DNA of 64,000 bases from Haemophilus seminalis (GCF_006384255.1 NZ_VCED01000001.1:362152-426151), one strand, 5' to 3'. Positions 15,723-25,255 are shown, numbered from the stretch's first letter. Program-made: numbers and translations. Notes: generated by a model not told the origin, from the letters alone.

Positions 15723-16031
15723 ATGCGAAAAGAATATACAGATGATGCTCTTTTCAAGAGAAACACGGATCGCCGTCATTCTGGTGAAAAAATTAAACTG
15801 TCTGAATATCTGATGCTATGGATGTATGAGTTACTGACAAAGCCAGTAGAGTTTGGAATGAGAGATGCAGTCTTGTATCGCATCCATAAAAAATTTACTG
15901 ATGAAATGACTTTTGATGACACGGTAAAAGAAATGGATCGTCTTATTGGTGAGGCTGAAAAAGCAGAAAGCCAATCTAAATCTTATGATGAGATTGTAGA
16001 TATGCTTTGGGCAAGAGATGGCAAAGAATGA
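15723..16031 (+). CDS. hypothetical protein downstream of the MuF-ART fusion
   Basis: 102 residues, acidic and helical (MRKEYTDDALFKRNTDRRHS...), not recognised. AGGAGCTCTAA precedes the ATG directly after the MuF-ART stop, and it overlaps the following DUF2513 gene by 4 bp. Position immediately after a toxin-like domain makes an immunity or regulatory role conceivable, but nothing in the sequence proves it. Confidence 0.5.
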   Translation: MRKEYTDDALFKRNTDRRHSGEKIKLSEYLMLWMYELLTKPVEFGMRDAVLYRIHKKFTDEMTFDDTVKEMDRLIGEAEKAESQSKSYDEIVDMLWARDGKE

Positions 16032-16384
16032 AACGTAATTGGGATTTAATTCGCTCTATATTACTTAAATTGGAAAGTCAGGCAGAGGCTAGAGGGAGTT
16101 TATCACCTGATGGATTTACTGGTTTCGATTCAGAAACAGTTTCCTACCATTTTAAGTTATTGCAAAGTGCAGGGCTGATTGAAGCGATAGATTACTCCTC
16201 TCTAAATGAATTGAGCCTTGTTGCTCGGTCGCTGACTTGGCAAGGTCATGAATTCTTAGACAAAATTCGTAATGATACTGTCTGGAATAGCTTAAAAACT
16301 ACAATAAAAAGCAAAAGCCTTGATTTATCACTTGATACAATAAAACAAGTAGCGCAAACACTAATTAGCCAAATGTTAGAGTAA
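16028..16384 (+). CDS. DUF2513 family protein
   Basis: 118 residues. MKRNWDLIRSILLKLE...VSYHFKLLQSAGLIEA...LTWQGHEFLDKIRND is characteristic of DUF2513, a winged-helix-like family widespread in prophages and islands. The ATG at 16028 overlaps the previous stop (ATGA). Could be a regulator paired with the preceding gene (inference). A terminator follows, separating this pair from the capsid genes. Confidence 0.7.
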   Translation: MKRNWDLIRSILLKLESQAEARGSLSPDGFTGFDSETVSYHFKLLQSAGLIEAIDYSSLNELSLVARSLTWQGHEFLDKIRNDTVWNSLKTTIKSKSLDLSLDTIKQVAQTLISQMLE

Positions 16385-16402
16385 CATTGTAAAGAAACAA
16401 AC

Positions 16403-16430
16403 AACCCGATCAGAAATGGTCGGGTTTTTT
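16403..16430 (+). terminator. terminator before the capsid genes
   Basis: AACCCGATC / GGTCGGGTT stem, loop AGAAAT, T6. It closely resembles the terminators at 9160 and 31719 in this prophage. Confidence 0.75.
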
Positions 16431-16444
16431 ATTGGGGTAAATAA

Positions 16445-17548
16445 ATGAAATTTACAGACAAAACCACTCAAGCAACCACACAAAGAACCATCACTAAGGA
16501 GGGTTTTTTAGTTGTGCCTGCAACCATTTCGAAAGTTGGGGTATTTGATTATCTCGCCACAGAACTAGGTTTAAAAGAAGAGGGCATTAAAAAAGTCGCT
16601 CGCACTGAGAGATCTTTGTTTAGCGATGAAACGATTAAGAGTTTTGAAAATGCAACACTAACCGTTGGGCACCCTAAAGATGGGGTGAATGCGAAGAACT
16701 GGAAACAGCTCTCTGTCGGTGTTGTGCGCAATGTTAAGAGAGTGGGCGATGAGCTCACGGCAGAGGCTTGGATTTATGATGAGTCTGCCATTAAGACCGT
16801 GCAGGAGAATGGTGTTGAGCAATTATCTTGTGGTTATGACTGCGATATTAAGCCATCCACGGTACAAGATGCAGATTTTGAGATGTCGCCGATGATCGGC
16901 AACCACGTAGCGATTGTGGCAAAGGGTCGCTGCGGTGGAAGTGTAAAACTTGCCGATGAGGATAAAACCATTATGGGGAAAACCGCAAAAATTCTCGATG
17001 CGTTTTTAGGTGCGTTCGGCATCAAGTTGTCGGACGAACAGAAAAAACAAATTGAGGAAGAAGAAAAGTCTGGTGGTGAAGAAGGTAAAGAGCCAAAAGG
17101 CAAACAACCAACCGAACCAAAAGAAAAGAAATCTGAATCTGAAAATAAAAAGGAAGATGAAGTGGAAAAAGAAGAGTATGAAAAAAAATTAGCGGCAAAA
17201 GACGCTGAAATTCAGCAGTTAAAAGATGCGCAAGCAAAACGTGATGCAGAAGCAAAACAAGCCGCTGTATTGGCTGATGCTAAAACCGCATTTAAAGAAG
17301 TCAATTTTGCAGATAATGCGACTGTGCGTGAAATTCAAGAAAGTGCGGTAGTTGCGCAGGGTATTTTTACTAAAGATGAGGCCGCCAAATTATCCGATGA
17401 GGAAATTTCGGGCGCATATCAAACTGCAAAAGCGGTTGTAGCTAAATTAGCGGATGAACGCAAATCACTTGGCAGTATTTTGCTTGGTGACGCTGCGATG
17501 AATAAAGCTGCGCCGTCTATCGATTTTAATAAAACTTACAACAGTTAG
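16445..17548 (+). CDS. DUF2213 protein, probable prohead protease/scaffold
   Basis: 367 residues. Residues 1-180 are DUF2213 (TKEGFLVVPATISKVGVF...LTVGHPKDGVNAKNW...GYDCDI). Residues ~195-280 are a strongly charged Lys/Glu coiled-coil; the rest is helical. This domain order is that of a capsid maturation protease fused to scaffold. Sits directly upstream of decoration and capsid genes. Confidence 0.75.
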   Translation: MKFTDKTTQATTQRTITKEGFLVVPATISKVGVFDYLATELGLKEEGIKKVARTERSLFSDETIKSFENATLTVGHPKDGVNAKNWKQLSVGVVRNVKRVGDELTAEAWIYDESAIKTVQENGVEQLSCGYDCDIKPSTVQDADFEMSPMIGNHVAIVAKGRCGGSVKLADEDKTIMGKTAKILDAFLGAFGIKLSDEQKKQIEEEEKSGGEEGKEPKGKQPTEPKEKKSESENKKEDEVEKEEYEKKLAAKDAEIQQLKDAQAKRDAEAKQAAVLADAKTAFKEVNFADNATVREIQESAVVAQGIFTKDEAAKLSDEEISGAYQTAKAVVAKLADERKSLGSILLGDAAMNKAAPSIDFNKTYNS

Positions 17549-17558
17549 GAGTAATTAG

Positions 17559-17999
17559 ATGAGTTATGCTTACGAACAAGCGCCTGCGCGTGCAGGTGAA
17601 TTAGGCAAGGGCAATCTTGCAAGTGCAAAAACTACAGCAGAAAAAGTCACAGGTAAAGTAAAAGCAGGTGAATTTGTGGCATTAAATCCTGCAGGTGGTG
17701 TGAAAGCTTTATCTGCTAAAACAGATATATTGGCTGGCGTGGTATTAGCAAGTCGCATTCGTGATGAATGGCCTGAAGGTGAATTAGTCGATGTGATGCA
17801 CATTGGTACAGGCGATGCGATTTGGGTCAATATTGCACCAGAGAAAACCGTATCTCGTGGTAGTAAAGTGTTTGTATTAACGACGGGTGGCGATGGTAAA
17901 ACTGGCGCAATCCAAGGCGAAACCGATGCAAATTCGATTGAAACAGGCTACACCGTGATTGACGTTAAAGGTCAATTAGCGATGATTACAAAATTATAA
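17559..17999 (+). CDS. head decoration / structural cement protein
   Basis: 146 residues, Gly/Ala/Val-rich beta protein (GKVKAGEFVALNPAGGVKAL...GDAIWVNIAPEKTVSRGSKVFV) like the Gp24-type cement proteins that precede DUF2184 capsids. AGGAGTAATTAG precedes the start. Confidence 0.7.
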   Translation: MSYAYEQAPARAGELGKGNLASAKTTAEKVTGKVKAGEFVALNPAGGVKALSAKTDILAGVVLASRIRDEWPEGELVDVMHIGTGDAIWVNIAPEKTVSRGSKVFVLTTGGDGKTGAIQGETDANSIETGYTVIDVKGQLAMITKL

Positions 18000-18009
18000 G
18001 GGGTGATGA

Positions 18010-18924
18010 ATGTCATTATTAACTTATGTACAAAACGGCTTAACGGCTGTCAGCAAAGATATTTCAGAAACTAAATATCCTGAAATTGTGTTCCCGCAAT
18101 TTGTCTATGTTGACCAACAAACAGCTGTAGGCATTACAGAAAAGCTACACTATGGCGCAGATGAGCATGGTTCACTTGATGATGGTTTAATTACTACTGG
18201 CACAAGCACATTAGACCAAGTAGAAGTTGGCTTTACACCTACTCGCTCTTACATTGTGCCATGGGCTAAATCTGTAACCTGGACAACACCAGAGCTTGAA
18301 CAGGGTAAATTGTTAGGGTTAGCGTTAGATACCGCAAAAATTATGGCGTTAAATAAAAACGCACAACAAACCTTACAAAAAGTGGCGTTCTTAGGCCATG
18401 CAAAAGATACTCGCTTAACTGGTTTGCTAAACAACAAATCTGTTGAGGTGTACAACATCAAAGGCACTGCCGCAAATACCAAAGTACAAGCGATGGACTT
18501 TGATAAAGCGGTGGCATTTTTTAAGGAGATTTTCCTGCAAGGTATGGAAAAAACCAAACGCATTGAAGCGCCAAACACCTTTGCGATTGATTCGCTTGAT
18601 TTAGCGCACTTAGCGTTAACGCAACGCAATAATACTGACACAACTGCATTAGAGTTCTTAACTAAGAGCTTGTCTGCGGCTGCAGGTCGTGAAGTTGCAA
18701 TTAAAGCCTTGCCATCAAACTTTGGTACTCGTGTAACAAGTGGCAAAACTCGTGCAATGGTTTATGTAAACAGCAAAGAACACGTTATCTTTGATATCCC
18801 AATGTCGCCAACTGTGTTAGCTGCTCAACAAAAAGGCTTATTAGCTTATGAATCTGGCTTACGCATGGCATTTGGTGGCGTAACCTTTATGGAGCCAGAT
18901 TCCGCACTTTACGTAGATTACTAG
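18010..18924 (+). CDS. major capsid protein (DUF2184)
   Basis: 304 residues. YGADEHGSLDDGLITTGTS and RSYIVPWAKSVTWTTPELEQ, and the ending FGGVTFMEPDSALYVDY, are typical of DUF2184 major capsid proteins with an HK97 fold. Located between cement and connector genes. Confidence 0.85.
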   Translation: MSLLTYVQNGLTAVSKDISETKYPEIVFPQFVYVDQQTAVGITEKLHYGADEHGSLDDGLITTGTSTLDQVEVGFTPTRSYIVPWAKSVTWTTPELEQGKLLGLALDTAKIMALNKNAQQTLQKVAFLGHAKDTRLTGLLNNKSVEVYNIKGTAANTKVQAMDFDKAVAFFKEIFLQGMEKTKRIEAPNTFAIDSLDLAHLALTQRNNTDTTALEFLTKSLSAAAGREVAIKALPSNFGTRVTSGKTRAMVYVNSKEHVIFDIPMSPTVLAAQQKGLLAYESGLRMAFGGVTFMEPDSALYVDY

Positions 18925-18933
18925 GGAGTCATT

Positions 18934-19296
18934 ATGCCAACATTTGATACGGATGTATTCCTTGAGCGCTATCCTGAATTTAATGAGGTCGATTATACAA
19001 AAATCGACCTTTTTTTATCGGATGCAGAAATGGAAGTAAGTCAATCTCGTTGGGGAAAACTCTACCAACGTGGCGTGTTGGCATTGACTGCTCATCTATT
19101 ACGTTTGTCGCTTTGGACAACTGAAGGTGGCGGTGGAGCAAATCGGAATCTCGCCAGTGAAAGTGCTGGTGAGTTATCTGTGAGCTATGCCGTGCCAACA
19201 CTGACGGGAACTGATGCAGATTATCAATTAACGGCGTATGGCCAAGAGTATTTGCGATTACGTAAATTGGTTGGTATTGGGGTAATGGTGGCGTAA
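18934..19296 (+). CDS. head-tail connector (DUF4054)
   Basis: 120 residues: FLERYPEFNEVDYTKIDLFLSDAE...QRGVLALTAHLL matches DUF4054/gp6-like adaptor proteins that bind the portal ring. The stop abuts the next start. Confidence 0.8.
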   Translation: MPTFDTDVFLERYPEFNEVDYTKIDLFLSDAEMEVSQSRWGKLYQRGVLALTAHLLRLSLWTTEGGGGANRNLASESAGELSVSYAVPTLTGTDADYQLTAYGQEYLRLRKLVGIGVMVA

Positions 19297-19809
19297 ATGG
19301 CGGTGCAAATTACGGGGAATTTTGAGCAAGCAAAAGCGTTAATTGAGCGATTGAGGGCTGATAAAGACAAAGCGGTTTACGTTGGATTTCCTGCCGAGTT
19401 TGATGAACCGGTAGAGGGAGCGGGGAATTTTAATCTTGCCTCTTTGGCGGCTGTATTGGAATTTGGTAATGAGCGCATCCCATCGCGCCCTTTCTTGCGC
19501 CAAACGCTCTCAGAAAACCAAGAGAAATATACAGCACTTTTTGTTCAGTATTTTCAGGAAGGGATGGACATTGCGCAAATTTATAAAGAGTTAGCGATTA
19601 AGGCTGAAGGTGATGTCCAGCTTAATATAGCAAGAGGTAAATGGATTGAAAATGCAGATTCAACCAAAATAGCATGGAAACTTAAGGATGTTAAAGATCC
19701 TAAACGCAGGAAAAAACTTAGAGCAACATTAGATCCCAAAAGTATTGAGAAAAACCCACTCATATGGGATGGGCACTTGCGTGGTTCTGTAAAAGGTATC
19801 GTTAAATGA
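19297..19809 (+). CDS. tail completion / gp10-like neck protein
   Basis: 170 residues. AVYVGFPAE...LASLAAVLEFGNERIPSRPFLRQT is the conserved core of HK97 gp10/tail-completion-type proteins. It overlaps the following gene by 4 bp. Joins head to tail. Confidence 0.65.
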   Translation: MAVQITGNFEQAKALIERLRADKDKAVYVGFPAEFDEPVEGAGNFNLASLAAVLEFGNERIPSRPFLRQTLSENQEKYTALFVQYFQEGMDIAQIYKELAIKAEGDVQLNIARGKWIENADSTKIAWKLKDVKDPKRRKKLRATLDPKSIEKNPLIWDGHLRGSVKGIVK

Positions 19810-20177
19810 GTTTAATCAATCAATATCCTCGCTTTCTGAATAGAAAATTTAGCCAAGTTGTCACCGTGAAACATCTGCAAGGTGAGCATTCATTTGATGG
19901 GTTCGGGGCGAGTTATACCGATGAAAGCGTGACTGCCATTGTTATGCCGATCTCTCCTAATGATGTGTTGTTATTGCCAGAAGGTGAGCGTTTTATCCCC
20001 TCAATAAAAATCTACACCATTAAGCCGTTAAAAATAGGTGATTTGGTTATTTATGAGGGGGAAACCTACAAAATAAAAACAGTAGCAAATTGGGGAAAAT
20101 ATGGATACCACAACAATATCGGCGTTAGACACAGCCAAACTGCGAAAGTGGATTCAACAGGCTTTACAGTTACCTAA
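19806..20177 (+). CDS. head closure / neck protein
   Basis: 123 residues, mainly beta (TAIVMPISPNDVLLLPEGERF...KIGDLVIYEGETYKIKTV). The size, fold pattern and place between gp10-like and terminator proteins fit the head-closure (Hc1) class. The last 77 bp overlap the next gene. Confidence 0.6.
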   Translation: MSLINQYPRFLNRKFSQVVTVKHLQGEHSFDGFGASYTDESVTAIVMPISPNDVLLLPEGERFIPSIKIYTIKPLKIGDLVIYEGETYKIKTVANWGKYGYHNNIGVRHSQTAKVDSTGFTVT

Positions 20178-20604
20178 TGGCGCTGTTATTGGTGGCTGGC
20201 TCCCTGAAAATCCTTTACCTGCTTTTATTACCGTGGATTTAATGACAAGTAATGAAATAGGGCAGGCTACGAGAGAATTTGACGGCAAACGTGAGCGTAT
20301 CATTCAGTCAATGCAAAGCACAGTGAGTGTCTCTTGTTTCGGTCGAAATTCCATTGCGCAGTGTTACAAGCTAAAAGCCATTTTCCAAAGTTCAGCGTTT
20401 CTTTCCTTTCTCAAATCAAATCACTGGGGCGTGATTCGTTTTTCAGATGTCCGTAATTTAACGGCTACCGTTGGGGCAGATTATGAAGAACGAGGGCAGT
20501 TTGATGTTGTATTTAGCCATCATCACATTGTTGATACATCTCTAGATCCGATAGAAAACGTTGAACAACGCACAAACCATTTAATTCAACAAATAGGAGG
20601 ATAG
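20101..20604 (+). CDS. phage neck terminator protein (gp12-like)
   Basis: 167 residues. LRKWIQQALQLPNGAVI...ENPLPAFITVDL and YEERGQFDVVFSHHH resemble the gp12-like neck terminator family that caps the tail tube. GGGG lies before the ATG inside the upstream gene; the 77-bp overlap is long but the conserved N-terminus supports it. Confidence 0.65.
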   Translation: MDTTTISALDTAKLRKWIQQALQLPNGAVIGGWLPENPLPAFITVDLMTSNEIGQATREFDGKRERIIQSMQSTVSVSCFGRNSIAQCYKLKAIFQSSAFLSFLKSNHWGVIRFSDVRNLTATVGADYEERGQFDVVFSHHHIVDTSLDPIENVEQRTNHLIQQIGG

Positions 20605-20608
20605 CCTT

Positions 20609-22117
20609 ATGGCATTATCTATCTCGCAGATTGTCAATGTACAGTTAAATACTGTGCCAAAATCTGCCACGCGTAAATCATTCGGTATCGTAGCATTGTT
20701 CACGCCAGAGGCAGGACAAGCATTTGCTGATGCGACTACGCGTTATGTTTATGTCGAAAATCAACGTGATGTAGAACAGTTGTTCGGCACAAATTCAGAA
20801 ACAGCGAAAGCGGCACAGCCATTTTTTGCTCAAAGTCCTCGTGCAAAACAATTAATTATTGCGCGTTGGCAAAAAGAACCTGCAACCATTGATGCAACCA
20901 AAAACACATTAAGCGGTGCAACCTTATCGGATGATTTAGAGCGTTTTAAAGCGGTTGTAAATGGTCGATTTACATTAACTATTGGCACTGAAACCAAGAA
21001 AGTAAATGGGCTATCTTTTGCTGATGCATCAGATTTCAATGCGATTGCAGCTAAAATCCAAGAGAAATTGACAGCACTTCCTTCATCTTTATCTATCTCT
21101 TACGATAGCGTAGGACAACGTTTTATCATCACATCTAACAACGCTGGAGAAGATACAGCGACCGAAATCCATTACGCCTTTAATAGTGGTGGTAACGGTG
21201 AGTATATTGGCTCATTGCTTAAATTAGAAAATGGCCAAGCAAGCCGAAAAGTAGGCAAGGCATCAATTTCTTTGAAAAAAGAAACCGTTGCAGAGGCATT
21301 ATTTAACGTAGCCGAAGTGAATAATGCGTGGTATGGCTTTACGTTTGCTGCACAGCTTACTGATGGTGAAGTGGAATCTGCTGCAAAATACGCACAAGCT
21401 AATACCAAAATGTTTGGTGCGAATGTTATTCGCGTTGAACAGCTTGAATGGTCTGCTGATAACATCTATAAGAAATTATATGATGCAGGTTTAGATCACA
21501 CATTAGCGATGTTCGATAAAAACGATATGTACCCAGCCTCTTCCGCATTGGCTCGTTTATTATCAACGAACTTTGCGGCAAACAATTCAACCTTAACGCT
21601 TAAATTCAAGCAACAACCAACTATTACGGCTGATGAAATTACGGCAACAGAGTTCTCAAAGGCTAAACGCTTAGGCATCAATGTGTACACCTATTTTGAT
21701 GATGTGGCAATGATTGCTGAAGGTACGGTGATGGGCGGTAAATTTGCGGATGAAATTGTTATCTTAGACTGGTTTACTGACGCGGTGCAAAAAGAAGTAT
21801 TTGCTCGATTGTATAAATCACCGACCAAAATCCCATTAACAGACAAAGGCCAAGCGGTATTAATTGCAGCGGTTGAGAAAGTCTGCTTAGAAGGTGTAAA
21901 CAATGGCGCTTTCGCACCAGGTCAATGGACGGGCGATAGCTTTGGTAACTTGACGACAGGTGATTATCTTGAGAAAGGTTACTATGTATGGGCAGCACCA
22001 ATGGATACGCTATCTGATAGCGACCGTGAGCAACGCCGTGCGACACCAATTCAAACCGCAGTGAAATTAGCCGGCGCAATCCATTCAAGCGATGTGATTG
22101 TTAACTATAACCGATAA
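20609..22117 (+). CDS. tail sheath protein (DUF3383)
   Basis: 502 residues. ISQIVNVQLNTVPKSATRKSFG, QSPRAKQLIIARW and the C-terminal ADEIVILDWFTDAVQKEVFARL belong to the DUF3383 sheath-like family. A sheath, with gp25-, J- and spike-type genes below, shows the virion is a myovirus. Confidence 0.8.
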   Translation: MALSISQIVNVQLNTVPKSATRKSFGIVALFTPEAGQAFADATTRYVYVENQRDVEQLFGTNSETAKAAQPFFAQSPRAKQLIIARWQKEPATIDATKNTLSGATLSDDLERFKAVVNGRFTLTIGTETKKVNGLSFADASDFNAIAAKIQEKLTALPSSLSISYDSVGQRFIITSNNAGEDTATEIHYAFNSGGNGEYIGSLLKLENGQASRKVGKASISLKKETVAEALFNVAEVNNAWYGFTFAAQLTDGEVESAAKYAQANTKMFGANVIRVEQLEWSADNIYKKLYDAGLDHTLAMFDKNDMYPASSALARLLSTNFAANNSTLTLKFKQQPTITADEITATEFSKAKRLGINVYTYFDDVAMIAEGTVMGGKFADEIVILDWFTDAVQKEVFARLYKSPTKIPLTDKGQAVLIAAVEKVCLEGVNNGAFAPGQWTGDSFGNLTTGDYLEKGYYVWAAPMDTLSDSDREQRRATPIQTAVKLAGAIHSSDVIVNYNR

Positions 22118-22167
22118 TTCAAAAGCCAAGGAGAAATTCTTGGCTTTATTCTACTAGAGGAAAAACA

Positions 22168-22599
22168 ATGGCAGTTTTCGATCCAAAACAAGTTGTCGTG
22201 TTATTAGACGGCAAAGAAATAAGTGACTGGGCAGACGGCTCAGATGTGATTAATGCGACCAACCAAGTTGATGCGGGGCAAATGGTTATTGGTGCGAATG
22301 GCACGGGCGTATTTATCGCAAACCCTGACCAATCAGGTAAATTAACCCTGAAAATTAAACAACATTCTGAGGATAACGCCTATTTATCTAAGTTGTTTAA
22401 TCAACAAAAAACCAGTATTAAAACCTATTTACCGATAACTCTCGCTATCCGCGACTTAATCAATGATGATGTTGTCACGGCAAGTAAAGGGTATTTCACC
22501 ACGCCTGCGCCTTACGTGCGTGGAAATGGACACAATGCGACGACTTGGACGATTGTGTTTGAGAAAATAACGATGAATCTTGAAAAAGGTGTTCAATAA
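22168..22599 (+). CDS. tail tube protein (DUF3277)
   Basis: 143 residues: FDPKQVVVLLDGKEISDWADGS and NPDQSGKLTLKIKQHSEDN are typical of DUF3277 tube proteins following a DUF3383 sheath. One-base overlap with the next gene. Confidence 0.8.
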   Translation: MAVFDPKQVVVLLDGKEISDWADGSDVINATNQVDAGQMVIGANGTGVFIANPDQSGKLTLKIKQHSEDNAYLSKLFNQQKTSIKTYLPITLAIRDLINDDVVTASKGYFTTPAPYVRGNGHNATTWTIVFEKITMNLEKGVQ

Positions 22600-23009
22600 T
22601 GGAAAGCAAACAAATCAATATTGAAAATGTCACCTATACGATGACGCCAGCTAATGCGATGACAGCATGGACTGCACTCAAAAATGCAATGAAATTATTG
22701 CAATCCATCGATTTATCATCATTAGGTAACAATAAAAAGCTCGGTGCAAGCGTATTAACTACCGTGTTGGCGAATTTAGGCGACCCAAGCATTAAAGAGC
22801 TTGAGGATATCGTGCTTAAACATACCTCATGTGAGCAAGATGGCAAACTATACCGCCTGTCTGAACGCTTTGATAGCCATTTTAACCAACACCGTGGGCA
22901 TTTAATCCCAGTATTGAAAGAAGGGTTGATGTATCAATTTGCTGATTTTTTTATCGGTGGGGGCGGATTGCTGAGCAATATTCAAGCCAATCTAAAAGCG
23001 AAGAAATAA
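22599..23009 (+). CDS. tail assembly chaperone (short, zero-frame product)
   Basis: 136 residues, between tube and tape measure, the invariable place for tail assembly chaperones. Largely helical; ends FIGGGGLLSNIQANLKAKK. A T-TTT-TTT heptamer near its 3' end permits the longer frameshift product listed separately. Confidence 0.75.
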   Translation: MESKQINIENVTYTMTPANAMTAWTALKNAMKLLQSIDLSSLGNNKKLGASVLTTVLANLGDPSIKELEDIVLKHTSCEQDGKLYRLSERFDSHFNQHRGHLIPVLKEGLMYQFADFFIGGGGLLSNIQANLKAKK

Positions 23010-23173
23010 GCCAGTCAGACAGCAAAGTTGACTGGTTTATTTTTACGCCCATTGTAAAAAATTTTTGTTCACTACACGAATTAAGGTCGGTTTATTCGTT
23101 AACCGACCTTTTATCTTTCCATGAAGTCATTGTTGAATTAAATCAAATGGAGCAACGCAATGCTACTCGATGA
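22599..23173 (+). CDS. tail assembly chaperone fusion made by -1 frameshift
   Basis: At 22946-22952 seven T form the canonical slippery heptamer T-TTT-TTT in the chaperone frame. After a -1 slip the frame reads YRWGRIAEQYSSQSKSEEIS and continues through VDWFIFTPIVKNFCS and HELRSVYSLTDLLSFHEVI to a TGA at 23171-23173, adding about 73 residues. That extension looks like real protein, matches the style of chaperone extensions, and explains the otherwise gene-free 150 bp before the tape measure. Confidence 0.7.
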
Positions 23174-25250
23174 ACTACTGATTAAAATCGGCATTGATGC
23201 GGATAGCCAAGCAATGCAACAGTTTGAGCAATTCCTCAATGCAATTGGAGATGGCACTGAAGATGCTGCAGAAAGTTTAGGCGCCTTTGGTCAAGCGCTA
23301 GAAGAGGCTGCGAATAAAGCAACCGAGCAAGTCAAAGACATGCCTGAGTTCAGCGAGTTTTTTGCATCGCTTGAGAAACTACAAGACGAAACAGAAAATC
23401 TTTCTGAAGATGAAGCCTTAGATGCATGGGTGCAGAAACTCATCGAGGGGGATAAGCTCTTATCTGAGTTTGGTGAGAGCTTTCTTCAAAACACCGAACA
23501 GCTCTCGAAAGAGTTACAAGAGGCGGGGTTAAGTGCAGAGCAGGTTGAGAAAGTTATTGGCAAACTCAAATCTGCGATTGAGCAGAAAACCGATGCTACC
23601 GAAAAAGATACAAAAGCCGTAGAAGATAACGCCAAAAGCACAGAAAATTTATCTGACAATATCATTGACTTATGGGCGACCCAATATGGCGCAGTCGGAT
23701 TATTGAATAAATTTGAATTGCTTGGCATTAGCATCAATAAAACCACACTTAAAGTTGCGGCATTTGGTGCAGCTTTCTACGCTGCCACAATCGGGGTGAA
23801 GAATTTTGTTGATGCTAATCTTGATGCACTCGATGAAATTAAGCAGCTCTCAGCTGTCACGGGCGAATCAGCCGACCAAATTTACAACTTAGGTAAGGTT
23901 GCAGAGGTTAATGGCTCATCCGCACAGGCTGCTCAATCCTCTATTGAGGGATTGTCTCGTGTTATAGGCGAGGCAGCAACAGGTATCGGTCGAGGGGCTA
24001 AATCATTTGAGCAATATGGACTAAGCGCCAAAAAAGCGAATGGGGATGTTAAAACCTCAAGCGAAATACTAGGTGAAATCTCGGACAAGATGAAAGCAAT
24101 GGGCGAGCAAGAGCAAATTGCGATGCTTGCGAAACTCGGCATTGATGGTTCGATGATTCAAACCTTGCGTCTTGGTAATGATGAGCTGAAAGAACAAATC
24201 GCCCTTGCAAGTGCGCTCACACTTGGCGTAGGTAATGCTGAAAATGCAGAAACTGCCGCCGCTTTTAAAGATGCGTTGACGCAGGTTTCTCAAGTATTTA
24301 CGGCTATTGGCGAATATGTATCACTCCGTGTCGCGCCATCCATTCAGCGATTAGCCGAGCGGTTTACAAAATGGTTCATCGAGAATAATGAGTTTATCAA
24401 GGCCACACTCAACGGCTTTGGCAAAATTCTTTCATTCTTGTTTGAGTTAGCCGCAGCCATTGATAATGTTGTTGAATATACAGTTGGTTGGAAAACGACA
24501 ATCTATGCATTAGGTGCAGCATTATTATGGTTAAGTCGACGGATGTTATTAGCTTTTGCGACCAACCCTGTCACATTGATTATAGCGGGCGTTGCAGCCT
24601 TGTTTTTACTTGTTGATGACTTTATCACTTATCTTGAAGGCGGAGAAACGGCATTAGGTGAATTTTGGAAGCCATTTAAGAGCGCACTTTTATGGGTAAA
24701 ATCCACGTGGAAAAACTTTGTCGATAATTTTAGCGTCGATCCAATTGGTGCAACATTATCCCTCATCACAGATATGCTTGAGTTACCATTTAAACTTGGG
24801 CTCGCGCTTGTTGGTGGTTTATGGAATTTATTTACTGGCGAACAGTTAGATTTGGATGTTATCGAGACCAAGTTTGCTCAAGTCACAGACTGGATTAAAA
24901 AGCCATTCCAAAGTGCATTTGATTGGGTTAAGGGCTATTACGACCAATATATCGCACCGATTGTTGATACAATAAAAGGGTGGTTTAGTGATAGTGGCGA
25001 AAAGGTAGGCACGGCAAGTCAAAATACGAAAGCCTATGACACAATGATGTTTGACCCATCTTACACAGCGGCTCCACAAGTTGCTGCGGCAGGAGTCAAT
25101 AATAAAACTTCAAATGCCGATAACAGTGTCAAAAATAGCAACAACAAAATCACCATTACGCAAAATATTCAAGGTACGGACAATCCAAAAGCAGTGGCAG
25201 ACCAATCGGCTCGCGCGATCAATAATCAACTATCACCTGTTGTGGGGTAG
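23160..25250 (+). CDS. tail tape measure protein
   Basis: 696 residues. An N-terminal coiled coil rich in Glu/Lys/Ala, a ~270-340 region typical of tape measures (AVTGESADQIYNLGKVAEVNG...SIEGLSRVIGEAATG), and hydrophobic segments near 460-500. It sets tail length. The ATG overlaps the end of the frameshifted chaperone by 14 bp, with GGAG upstream. Confidence 0.9.
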   Translation: MLLDELLIKIGIDADSQAMQQFEQFLNAIGDGTEDAAESLGAFGQALEEAANKATEQVKDMPEFSEFFASLEKLQDETENLSEDEALDAWVQKLIEGDKLLSEFGESFLQNTEQLSKELQEAGLSAEQVEKVIGKLKSAIEQKTDATEKDTKAVEDNAKSTENLSDNIIDLWATQYGAVGLLNKFELLGISINKTTLKVAAFGAAFYAATIGVKNFVDANLDALDEIKQLSAVTGESADQIYNLGKVAEVNGSSAQAAQSSIEGLSRVIGEAATGIGRGAKSFEQYGLSAKKANGDVKTSSEILGEISDKMKAMGEQEQIAMLAKLGIDGSMIQTLRLGNDELKEQIALASALTLGVGNAENAETAAAFKDALTQVSQVFTAIGEYVSLRVAPSIQRLAERFTKWFIENNEFIKATLNGFGKILSFLFELAAAIDNVVEYTVGWKTTIYALGAALLWLSRRMLLAFATNPVTLIIAGVAALFLLVDDFITYLEGGETALGEFWKPFKSALLWVKSTWKNFVDNFSVDPIGATLSLITDMLELPFKLGLALVGGLWNLFTGEQLDLDVIETKFAQVTDWIKKPFQSAFDWVKGYYDQYIAPIVDTIKGWFSDSGEKVGTASQNTKAYDTMMFDPSYTAAPQVAAAGVNNKTSNADNSVKNSNNKITITQNIQGTDNPKAVADQSARAINNQLSPVVG

Positions 25251-25255
25251 CCTCT

